Shown: piece by piece, positions 57,735-64,000 of the stretch
Layout of the letters: each line of letters starts with the position of its first letter
How positions within the stretch are numbered: the stretch's first letter is position 1
Assembly: GCA_964399635.1 (NCBI GenBank)
Contig: CAYNRU010000064.1
Location: forward strand, 62,001 to 126,000
Length of the DNA: 64,000 nucleotides
Source: UBA4615 sp964399635
GTDB taxonomy: Bacteria; Pseudomonadota; Gammaproteobacteria; Burkholderiales; Burkholderiaceae_E
Reading direction: 5' to 3'
Program-made: the position numbers and the translations under genes
Notes under the pieces: generated by a model
Databases searched by the model: none
What the model was told of the DNA's origin: nothing
The model's input: only the letters and a program-made list of their open reading frames with translations

Positions 57735-59978
57735 CTAGAGTCGGGTGATCCGGGTCACGTCCGGCTGCTTCCTCACCTGCCTGAACACCTGGGCGAGGTG
57801 CTTGCGGCTGCGGACCTGCAGCGTGAAGCGGATGGTCGCGACCTGGTCGGGCTCGTCGTCCATCGCGACATTGATGATGTTCGATTCGGAGGTGGCGATC
57901 TCGGCCGCGACCCGGCCGAGCGCACCGCGATCGTCGCGGATCTGCACCTCGACCACCGTGCGGAACAGCCCGCGCACGTCGTCGTCGGCCCACTCCACGT
58001 CGATCCAGCGCTCGGCATCCTTCTGGCGCTGGCGCCCCGCCGATTCGCAGTCGCTGCGATGGACCACCAGGCCGTGGCCGCCACGCATGTGCCCGATGAC
58101 CGAGTCGCCGGGCAGCGGCAGGCAGCAGGCCGAGCACTGCACCGCCATGCCCTCGCTGCCGTGGATCACGATCGGCAGCGGCCGCGGCACGAACGCCGCC
58201 GCCGCGGGGCGGGCGCTCATCTCGAGCGCGATGCTGCGCGCCACCACCGGCGCGAGCCGACGGCCCAGGCCCACGTCGGCATAGAGATCGTCGATGGTCT
58301 TGGCACCCGCGTCGCGGGCGGTCTTCTCGAGCAGCGCAAGCGGCAGCGACCCGGAGTCGATGCGCAGCGCCGCAAGCGACTGCTCGAGCAGGCGCTTGCC
58401 GAGATCGGCGGACTCCCCGTACTTGGTGGTCCGCAGGAAGTGGCGGATCTCGGAGCGGGCCTTGCCCGTGCGCACGAAGCCCAGCCACGCGGGGTTGGCG
58501 CGCGAGTCCGGGTCGGTCACGACCTCGATCACGTCGCCGTTCTGCAGCTCGGTGCGCAGCGGCACCGGCTCGCCGTTGACGCGCGCGGCCACGCACTGGT
58601 TGCCGACGTCGGTATGCACGCTGTAGGCGAAGTCGATCGTGGTCGCGCCGCGCGGCAGGGCGCGGATCTGCCCCTTGGGCGTGAACACGTAGACCGCGTC
58701 CGGGAACAGGTCGACCTTCACGTGCTCGATGAACTCGAGCGAGTCGCCGGTCTGGTGCTGGATGTCGAGCAGCGACTTGAGCCACTGGTGCGTGCGCACC
58801 TGCAGGTCGGTGAAGCTCTCCTTGTCGGCCTTGTAGAGCCAGTGCGCGGCGACGCCCGTCTCGGCGAGCTGGTTCATCTCGCGGGTGCGGATCTGGAACT
58901 CGACCGGCGTGCCGTAGGGCCCGACCACGGTCGTGTGCAGCGACTGGTAGCCATTGACCTTGGGGATCGCGATGTAGTCCTTGAAGCGCCCCGGGATCGG
59001 CTTGAAGGTCTGGTGCAGCGCGCCCAGCGCCAAGTAGCAGGCGGGCAGGCTGTCCACCAGCAGCCGGATGCCGAAGACGTCCATCACCTGCGAGAAGGAC
59101 AGGTGCTTGTCCTCCATCTTGCGGTAGATGGCCCACAGCGCCTTCTCGCGGGCGCGCAGCTCGGCCTGCACGCCCATCTGCGGCAGCGACTTCTGCACCG
59201 CCTCGATGATGCGGCCCAGTCCCTCGCGGCGCATGCCGCGCGCCGCCGCGACGGCCTTCTTGAGGGTGCGGTGGCGGTACGGATGGAGGAAGCGGAAGGC
59301 GAGGTCGAGCAGCTCGCGGTACAGCTCGTTCAGACCCAGGCGGTTGGCGATGGGCGCGTAGATGTCCAGCGTCTCGGCGGCGACGCGGCGCTGCTTGGCC
59401 CGATCGACCGGACCGAGCGTGCGCATGTTGTGCAGCCGGTCGGCCAGCTTGATCAGGATGACGCGCACGTCGCGCGCCATGGCCAGCAGCATCTTGCGGA
59501 AGCTCTCGGCCTGCGCCTGCTCGCGGCTCGCGAACTCGATCTTGTCGAGCTTGGACAGGCCGTCCACGAGCTCGGCCACCTGCGTGCCGAAGCGCTCGAC
59601 CATCTGCTGCTTGGTGACGCCGGAGTCCTCCATGACGTCGTGCAGCAGCGCCGCCATCAGCGCATCGGCATCGAGGCGCCAGCCGACGCAGATCTCGGCG
59701 ACCGCGATGGGGTGCGAGATGTAGGGTTCGCCGCCGGTGCGGAACTGCCCGAGGTGGGAGCTGTCCGAGAAGCGGTAGGCCTCGCGGACCCGCTTGAGGT
59801 CGTCCTCGCCGAGATAGGCGGAGGCGGCCTGGGTGAGCCCCGCGAGCGAGACGATGCGTCGCTCGTCGAGCGGGGCGGCGAAGCCCTCGGCGCTGGCCGC
59901 GGCCTCGGCCGCGAGCGCGGCGGCCGCGCTCGCGCGGGCACGGCGGCTCGTAGCAGCGATCGAACCGTCCTGCTTCAT
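57735..59978 (-). CDS. spoT: Bifunctional (p)ppGpp synthetase/hydrolase SpoT
   Basis: 747 residues. The HD hydrolase site is intact: LLHDVMEDSG with His113, Asp114, Glu117 and Asp118. The synthetase domain has GRFKDYIAIPKVNGYQSLHT, where RFKD (331-334) is the basic variant of bifunctional enzymes. TGS (VYVFTPKGQIRALPRGATT), helical, zinc-finger-like (VQCSACCLPLPGDSVIGH) and ACT domains follow. An Ala-rich N-terminal extension of about 35 residues precedes the core. It lies 25 bases after rpoZ, the conserved rpoZ-spoT order. Confidence 0.96.
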   Translation of the reverse strand: MKQDGSIAATSRRARASAAAALAAEAAASAEGFAAPLDERRIVSLAGLTQAASAYLGEDDLKRVREAYRFSDSSHLGQFRTGGEPYISHPIAVAEICVGWRLDADALMAALLHDVMEDSGVTKQQMVERFGTQVAELVDGLSKLDKIEFASREQAQAESFRKMLLAMARDVRVILIKLADRLHNMRTLGPVDRAKQRRVAAETLDIYAPIANRLGLNELYRELLDLAFRFLHPYRHRTLKKAVAAARGMRREGLGRIIEAVQKSLPQMGVQAELRAREKALWAIYRKMEDKHLSFSQVMDVFGIRLLVDSLPACYLALGALHQTFKPIPGRFKDYIAIPKVNGYQSLHTTVVGPYGTPVEFQIRTREMNQLAETGVAAHWLYKADKESFTDLQVRTHQWLKSLLDIQHQTGDSLEFIEHVKVDLFPDAVYVFTPKGQIRALPRGATTIDFAYSVHTDVGNQCVAARVNGEPVPLRTELQNGDVIEVVTDPDSRANPAWLGFVRTGKARSEIRHFLRTTKYGESADLGKRLLEQSLAALRIDSGSLPLALLEKTARDAGAKTIDDLYADVGLGRRLAPVVARSIALEMSARPAAAAFVPRPLPIVIHGSEGMAVQCSACCLPLPGDSVIGHMRGGHGLVVHRSDCESAGRQRQKDAERWIDVEWADDDVRGLFRTVVEVQIRDDRGALGRVAAEIATSESNIINVAMDDEPDQVATIRFTLQVRSRKHLAQVFRQVRKQPDVTRITRL

Positions 59979-60003
59979 CGGTTCGGCGTCGCCGCGGCGC
60001 GCG

Positions 60004-60207
60004 TCAGGTGGGGACGCGGCGCAGCATCTCCTTGCCGACCTTGGCGGCGGCGATCTCGCGCAGCGCGGTCACGGTGGGCTTGTCCTTGCTGTCGATCTTG
60101 GGCGAGTGGCCCTGCGCGAGCATGCGTGCCCGGTAGGTCGCGGCCAGCGTCAGCTCGAACCGGTTGGGGATGTGCTTCAGGCAATCTTCGACGGTGATGC
60201 GGGCCAT
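60004..60207 (-). CDS. rpoZ: RNA polymerase omega subunit
   Basis: 67 residues, full length for the family. MARITVEDCLKHIPNRFELT and the helix AATYRARMLAQG are the conserved core that latches the beta-prime C-terminus. The end (ALREIAAAKVGKEMLRR) is also typical. It lies 48 bases after gmk and before spoT, in the usual gmk-rpoZ-spoT operon. Confidence 0.97.
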   Translation of the reverse strand: MARITVEDCLKHIPNRFELTLAATYRARMLAQGHSPKIDSKDKPTVTALREIAAAKVGKEMLRRVPT

Positions 60208-60255
60208 GGACGCTTCCTGAAACGATGAGTCGGGGGGAGTCTTGCCCGGACGCCC

Positions 60256-60909
60256 TCAGGCGGCCGGGTCGGAGCCTGCGGCGGACATGCCCAGCTGCGA
60301 GAAGAGGCCGACGTGCCGCTGGCGCTGCTGGGTAAAGCGGCAGCGCGCGGCATCGACGATCCCGACCAGAGCTTGGCAGGCCGCTGCAAAGTCTTGATTG
60401 ATAATAACATATTGGCATTCGCCCGCGTGCTGCAGCTCGGTGCGCGCGGCCAGCAGCCGGCGCTCGATCACTTCGGCCGAATCCTGGCCGCGCGCGGTCA
60501 GCCGCTGGCGCAGCACCTCGAGCGAGGGCGGCGCGATGAACACGCTCACCGCGTCGGCAAACAGCTGTCGGATCTGCGCGGCGCCCTGCCAGTCGATCTC
60601 AAGCACGATGTCCACGCCGGCCGCCATCTGTTCGACGATCCAGGCCCGCGACGTGGCGTAGTGGTTCCCATGCACGTGGGCCCATTCCAGGAACTCGCCC
60701 CGGTCGCGCCGCTCGAGGAACGCCCCGGGCGACACGAACAGGTAGTCGACACCGTCGCGCTCGCCGGCGCGCGGCGCGCGGGTGGTGAACGACACCGACA
60801 GGCGGATGCCATCGCGCACGCTCAGCAGGTGACGCACCAGGGACGTCTTGCCGGCCCCGGAGGGGGCGACGACGATCAGCAGGCTGCCGCGGTAGGCGGG
60901 GGAGGGCAT
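60256..60909 (-). CDS. gmk: Guanylate kinase
   Basis: 217 residues. P-loop VVAPSGAGKTSLVRHLL, the GMP-binding SFTTRAPRAGERDGVDY, EFLEWAHVHGNHYATSR, DIVLEIDWQGAAQIR and VFIAPPSLEVLRQRL. Phosphorylates GMP to GDP with ATP. The ATG at 60909 places the P-loop at the normal distance. The C-terminal tail after residue about 195 is slightly longer than usual. Confidence 0.96.
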   Translation of the reverse strand: MPSPAYRGSLLIVVAPSGAGKTSLVRHLLSVRDGIRLSVSFTTRAPRAGERDGVDYLFVSPGAFLERRDRGEFLEWAHVHGNHYATSRAWIVEQMAAGVDIVLEIDWQGAAQIRQLFADAVSVFIAPPSLEVLRQRLTARGQDSAEVIERRLLAARTELQHAGECQYVIINQDFAAACQALVGIVDAARCRFTQQRQRHVGLFSQLGMSAAGSDPAA

Positions 60910-60971
60910 CGATCGGGAACGACGGTTTCGCGCTAGCCGCGCATTCTCGCAGGTTTGCGCAGACCCGGCCC

Positions 60972-61886
60972 CTACTCCAGGTTCTGCACCTGCTCCCTGA
61001 TCTGCTCGATCAGCAGTTTGAGCTCGACCGAGGCGCGCGTGACCTCCAGCCCCGCGGCCTTGGAGCCGAGCGTATTGGCCTCGCGGTTGAGCTCCTGCAT
61101 CAAAAAGTCCAGCCGCTTGCCGACCTGCCCGCCGCCCTCGACGATGCGCAGCATCTCCGCCACGTGGATGTCCAGGCGGCTCAGCTCCTCGGCGACGTCG
61201 ACCCGCATGCCGTAGACCGAGACTTCCTGGCGGATGCGCGCCATGGCTTCGTCCAGCGGCACGGCGGTGCCGTGCAGGCCGCCGGTGGCGGCCTCGCGCA
61301 GCCGCTCGGTGAGCCGCTGGCCGAACTCGGCGACCAGCTCCGGCGCGCGCGGCTTGAGCTCCGCCACGATCGCGGACATGGCCTTCGCGCGCTCGCGGAT
61401 GGTGTCGGCGAGCCGCCCGCCCTCGCGCTCGCGGCTGGCGAGCAGCTCGTCGATCGCGGCGGTCACCAGCGGGCGGAAGGCGGCGACCCACTGCGCGGGG
61501 TCGGGCTGCGGGTCGTCGACCACGCCGGGAAAGCGCAGGCAGTCGGCCACGCCGAGCGTCGGCGCGCCGGGGAACTGGCGCAGCACCTCGGCCTGCGCCG
61601 CTGCCAGGGCCTCGAGGGCGCCCGGGCGCAGCACCACCTCGGGCCGCGCGGCGACTCGGTGCTGCACGCCCGCGCGGCAATCGATCTTGCCGCGCGTGAC
61701 GCGCGCGAGGATCGCCTCGCGCAGCATCGGCTCGAGCGCCCGCAGCTCGTCGGGCAGCCTGAAGCTCAGGTCGAGGTAGCGGGAGTTGACCGACCGGAGC
61801 TCGAGGGCCAGTCGGCCGAGTTCGTGGTCGCGGGTGACCGTGCCGTAGCCGGTCATGCTGTGCACGACCGCGGCCCTGGAGTTCAT
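60972..61886 (-). CDS. yicC: YicC-family endoribonuclease
   Basis: 304 residues. SMTGYG near the start, LELRSVNSRYLDLSFRLPDE, and the C-terminal GKRLDFLMQELNREANTLGS with KLLIEQIREQVQN are the family markers. YicC proteins are RNases affecting small RNA stability. ATG at 61886 has AAGGGA nine bases upstream, but GTG at 61865 (giving MHSMTGYG) fits the common family start better; both remain possible. Same strand as gmk, 62 bases upstream of it. Confidence 0.94.
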   Translation of the reverse strand: MNSRAAVVHSMTGYGTVTRDHELGRLALELRSVNSRYLDLSFRLPDELRALEPMLREAILARVTRGKIDCRAGVQHRVAARPEVVLRPGALEALAAAQAEVLRQFPGAPTLGVADCLRFPGVVDDPQPDPAQWVAAFRPLVTAAIDELLASREREGGRLADTIRERAKAMSAIVAELKPRAPELVAEFGQRLTERLREAATGGLHGTAVPLDEAMARIRQEVSVYGMRVDVAEELSRLDIHVAEMLRIVEGGGQVGKRLDFLMQELNREANTLGSKAAGLEVTRASVELKLLIEQIREQVQNLE

Positions 61887-61901
61887 TACAATCGATCCCT
61901 T

Positions 61902-62927
61902 ATGGCGACTCAGACAAACGCGCCTCTTCCCGAAGGGCTGGAGGTCGGCGGTTACCGCATTGTAAGGAAGATCGCCAGTGGCGGCTTCTCGATCGTCTAT
62001 CTGGCCGACGATCCGGACGGCCAGACGGTGGCATTGAAGGAGTACCTGCCGAGTTCGCTCGCGACGCGCGGCCCTGGCGAGCTCGTGCCCTCGGTCTCGG
62101 CCGAACACCTCAACACCTACCGCAACGGCCTGAAGTGCTTCTTCGAGGAGGGGCGGGCCCTCGCGCGGGTGCTGCACCCCAACGTCGTGCGCGTGCTCAA
62201 TTTCTTCCGCGCCAACGACACCGTGTACATGGTCATGGCCTACGAGCAGGGGCGCAGCCTGCAGGAACTGATCATGCGGTACCGCGGCAAGCCGGGCCGC
62301 GAAGTGATCCCGGAGCGGCATATCAGGCGGATCTTCTCGCAGGTGAGCAACGGCCTGCGAGAGGTGCACGCCAACCGCCTGCTGCACCTCGACCTCAAGC
62401 CAGCCAACGTCTACCTGCGTCGTGACAGCTCGCCGATGCTGCTCGACTTCGGCGCGGCGCGCCAGACGCTGACGCAGGATGCCCCCAAGCTGTTTCCGAT
62501 GTACACGCCGGGCTTCGCGGCGCCCGAGCTCTACCGGCGCAACCAGCAGCTCGGCCCCTGGACTGACATCTATGGGGTGGGGGCGAGCATGTACGCCTGC
62601 ATGGTCGGCGCGCCGCCGCAGCCCGCCGACCAGCGCGGCCTGCACGACAAGGTCGACGCCGCGCTGCACGTCGCGCTGCGCCTGTACTCTCAGCAGCTGA
62701 TCGACATCGTGCACTGGTGCCTGAAGCAAAATCCGCTGGAACGGCCGCAGAGCGTCTTCGCGCTGCAGCGGGCGTTGCGCGAACCGCAAGTCGCGGCGCC
62801 GCCCGTACCCGCCAGGACGCCGCCCGGCGGCTTCTCCCGGTGGCTGGACAACCTCGGCGGCGGTCGGCGGCGCGCCGTCCGGCACGACACCACTCAGATG
62901 TGGCCGACCCAGAAGGTCGCGCCCTGA
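61902..62927 (+). CDS. Soluble serine/threonine protein kinase
   Basis: 341 residues. Gly loop IASGGFSIV, Lys46 (VALKEYLP), catalytic HLDLKPAN (Asp164, Lys166, Asn169), DFG at 182-184 and the AAPELY segment, so it should be active. HLD replaces HRD, as in many bacterial kinases. No membrane segment is seen; the basic C-terminus (about 295-341) is short. It is followed by a PP2C phosphatase gene 10 bases on. The start codon is only 15 bases from the yicC ATG, and TACAAT at 61887-61892 suggests a very short or absent leader. Confidence 0.94.
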   Translation: MATQTNAPLPEGLEVGGYRIVRKIASGGFSIVYLADDPDGQTVALKEYLPSSLATRGPGELVPSVSAEHLNTYRNGLKCFFEEGRALARVLHPNVVRVLNFFRANDTVYMVMAYEQGRSLQELIMRYRGKPGREVIPERHIRRIFSQVSNGLREVHANRLLHLDLKPANVYLRRDSSPMLLDFGAARQTLTQDAPKLFPMYTPGFAAPELYRRNQQLGPWTDIYGVGASMYACMVGAPPQPADQRGLHDKVDAALHVALRLYSQQLIDIVHWCLKQNPLERPQSVFALQRALREPQVAAPPVPARTPPGGFSRWLDNLGGGRRRAVRHDTTQMWPTQKVAP

Positions 62928-62937
62928 GGGGGCAGGG

Positions 62938-63873
62938 ATGAGATTCTCGATCTTCCAGGACACCGCGGTCGGCGCGCGTACCCAGAACCAGGACCGCATG
63001 GGGTACTGCTTCTCGCGCGAGTCGCTGATGATGGTGGTCGCCGACGGCATGGGCGGGCACGTGCGCGGCGAGGTCGCGGCCCAGCTCACCCTGCAGGCCT
63101 GCGCCGCGCTCTTCCAGAAGCTCGCGCAGCCGCGGCTGGCCGACCCGGCCGACTTCCTCGACACCGCGCTGCGGGTCGCGCACCGCGATCTGCTGCGCTA
63201 TCAGTCCTCGCACGGCCTGCCCGAGGCGCCTCGCACGACCGTGGTCGCCTGCGTCGTGCAGGACGACAGTGCGTGGTGGGCGCACGCGGGCGACTCCCGC
63301 CTGTACTGGCTGCGCGAGGGGCGGATCCTCACGCGCACCCGCGACCACTCCAAGGTGCAGACCATGGTGTCCCTCGGCCTGATCACGCCGCAGGAACAGG
63401 AGACGCATCCGGAGCGCAACAAGGTCCTCAACTGCCTGGGCTCGCCCTACGAGCCGACGATCGAGATCACGTCGCGGGCAAGGCTGCAGCGCGGCGACAC
63501 GCTGGTGCTGTGCAGCGACGGCTTCTGGTCTGGCATTCCGGAGGAGGGCCTGGCGCGGGCCTTCGCGCAGGCGCCGGTTGCGATCTCGGTGCCCGATCTG
63601 GTGCAGCGGGCAGTCGCGCACAACGGCCGGCTGGCCGACAACACCACCGTGGTCGCGCTCACCTGGGAGAGCGGCGAGTCCGACGACGACGTGCCGACGC
63701 TGTCGTCGCTGAACCTGCCCGACGGCGCGGTCACCACCACCATCTCCATCGGCCAGCTCGAGGACGGCGAGGGCGATACCCCGCTGTCGGACGAGGAGAT
63801 CGAGCGGCAGATCGCCCAGATCCAGCAGGCGATCCAGCGCACCAACGAAGGTTCCAACGGAGGTTCCACTTGA
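62938..63873 (+). CDS. PP2C-family serine/threonine phosphatase
   Basis: 311 residues. Metal-site motifs: TQNQDRMGY, VVADGMGGH, WWAHAGDSRLYWLR, TRDHSKVQ, LVLCSDGFW and LADNTTVVAL. It reverses phosphorylation by the kinase encoded just upstream. An acidic C-terminal tail (about 255-311, with SDEEIERQIAQIQQAIQ) is predicted helical and may mediate a protein contact. The stop overlaps the rph TTG start. Confidence 0.95.
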   Translation: MRFSIFQDTAVGARTQNQDRMGYCFSRESLMMVVADGMGGHVRGEVAAQLTLQACAALFQKLAQPRLADPADFLDTALRVAHRDLLRYQSSHGLPEAPRTTVVACVVQDDSAWWAHAGDSRLYWLREGRILTRTRDHSKVQTMVSLGLITPQEQETHPERNKVLNCLGSPYEPTIEITSRARLQRGDTLVLCSDGFWSGIPEEGLARAFAQAPVAISVPDLVQRAVAHNGRLADNTTVVALTWESGESDDDVPTLSSLNLPDGAVTTTISIGQLEDGEGDTPLSDEEIERQIAQIQQAIQRTNEGSNGGST

Positions 63874-64000
63874 CATCGACGTCCTCGCCCGCGGCACTCG
63901 CCGGGTTCGCACGGCCCAGCGGGCGCAGCCCCGACGCGCTGCGCCCGGTCCGGCTCACCCGCGGCTTCACCCGCCATGCCGAGGGCTCGGTGCTGGTCGA
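63870..64000 (+). CDS. rph: Ribonuclease PH, N-terminal part (cut by window end)
   Basis: 43 codons from a TTG start overlapping the phosphatase stop (TTGA), with CGGAGGT as a strong ribosome site just upstream. After a 15-residue leader, RPSGRSPDALRPVRLTRGFT and RHAEGSVLVE are the unmistakable RNase PH start. RNase PH trims tRNA 3-prime ends. The gene continues beyond 64000. Confidence 0.93.
   Translation, partial: MTSTSSPAALAGFARPSGRSPDALRPVRLTRGFTRHAEGSVLV

Noticed and set aside
57798..60197. 799-codon plus-strand frame opposite spoT
   Set aside because: Antisense shadow of spoT and rpoZ; residues are low-complexity Arg/Gly/Val and match no family.
60391..60415. AT-rich patch inside gmk as a promoter for rpoZ
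   Set aside because: The AT-richness comes from codons of the conserved QYVIINQDF segment of guanylate kinase, and no -35 is found at the right distance.

Overview
High-GC bacterial chromosome segment. The housekeeping genes (mog, yjgA, pmbA, greB, spoT-rpoZ-gmk, yicC, kinase/PP2C, rph) and their order suggest a betaproteobacterium, probably Burkholderiales. This is inferred from motifs and synteny; no database search was possible.

About 50 kb (481-50398) is an extracellular polysaccharide locus of the exosortase A (XrtA/PEP-CTERM/EpsH) type, built as two convergent arms. The plus arm (481-28763) starts with a beta-helix lipoprotein and an exosortase fused to EpsI. After one reverse-oriented acyltransferase come a FemAB-like protein, an ABC-type polysaccharide exporter (permease and Wzt-like ATPase), several GT4 glycosyltransferases, a polysaccharide-lyase-like protein, a hexapeptide acyltransferase, a glutamine amidotransferase, a polysaccharide deacetylase and a NodU-type carbamoyltransferase. 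Many of these genes are joined by 4-bp start/stop overlaps. From about 19.9 kb the DNA becomes visibly AT-richer and the genes more strain-specific: GT4, O-antigen-ligase-like protein, acyltransferase-3/SGNH protein, an unknown lipoprotein, GT2 and an FkbM methyltransferase.

The minus arm (50398 down to 29538) holds, in transcription order: the EpsB-type initiating sugar transferase; the PrsK/PrsR two-component system and the TPR lipoprotein PrsT; an odd alkaline-phosphatase-fold protein; the export lipoprotein, chain-length determinant, tyrosine kinase and outer-membrane protein; the XrtA-associated ATPase and deacetylase; then a glycosyltransferase, a transglutaminase-like protein, another glycosyltransferase and a second FkbM methyltransferase. 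The arms meet at 28.8-29.5 kb in a graveyard of two insertion sequences (IS256-family and IS3-family transposase remnants).

A plausible pathway: EpsB loads the first sugar on undecaprenyl phosphate, GT4/GT2 enzymes extend it, and methyl, acyl, carbamoyl and deacetylase enzymes decorate it. The ABC transporter and the Wzz/kinase/Wza-like/outer-membrane proteins control chain length and export, and PrsK/PrsR control expression with sigma-54. No Wzx flippase and no PEP-CTERM substrate protein is seen in the window.

The right end (50.6-64 kb) is conserved core genome: mtfA, relA, mog, yjgA, pmbA, an unknown small gene, greB, spoT, rpoZ, gmk, yicC, a Ser/Thr kinase, a PP2C phosphatase and the start of rph. 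No tRNA, rRNA or CRISPR array was seen.
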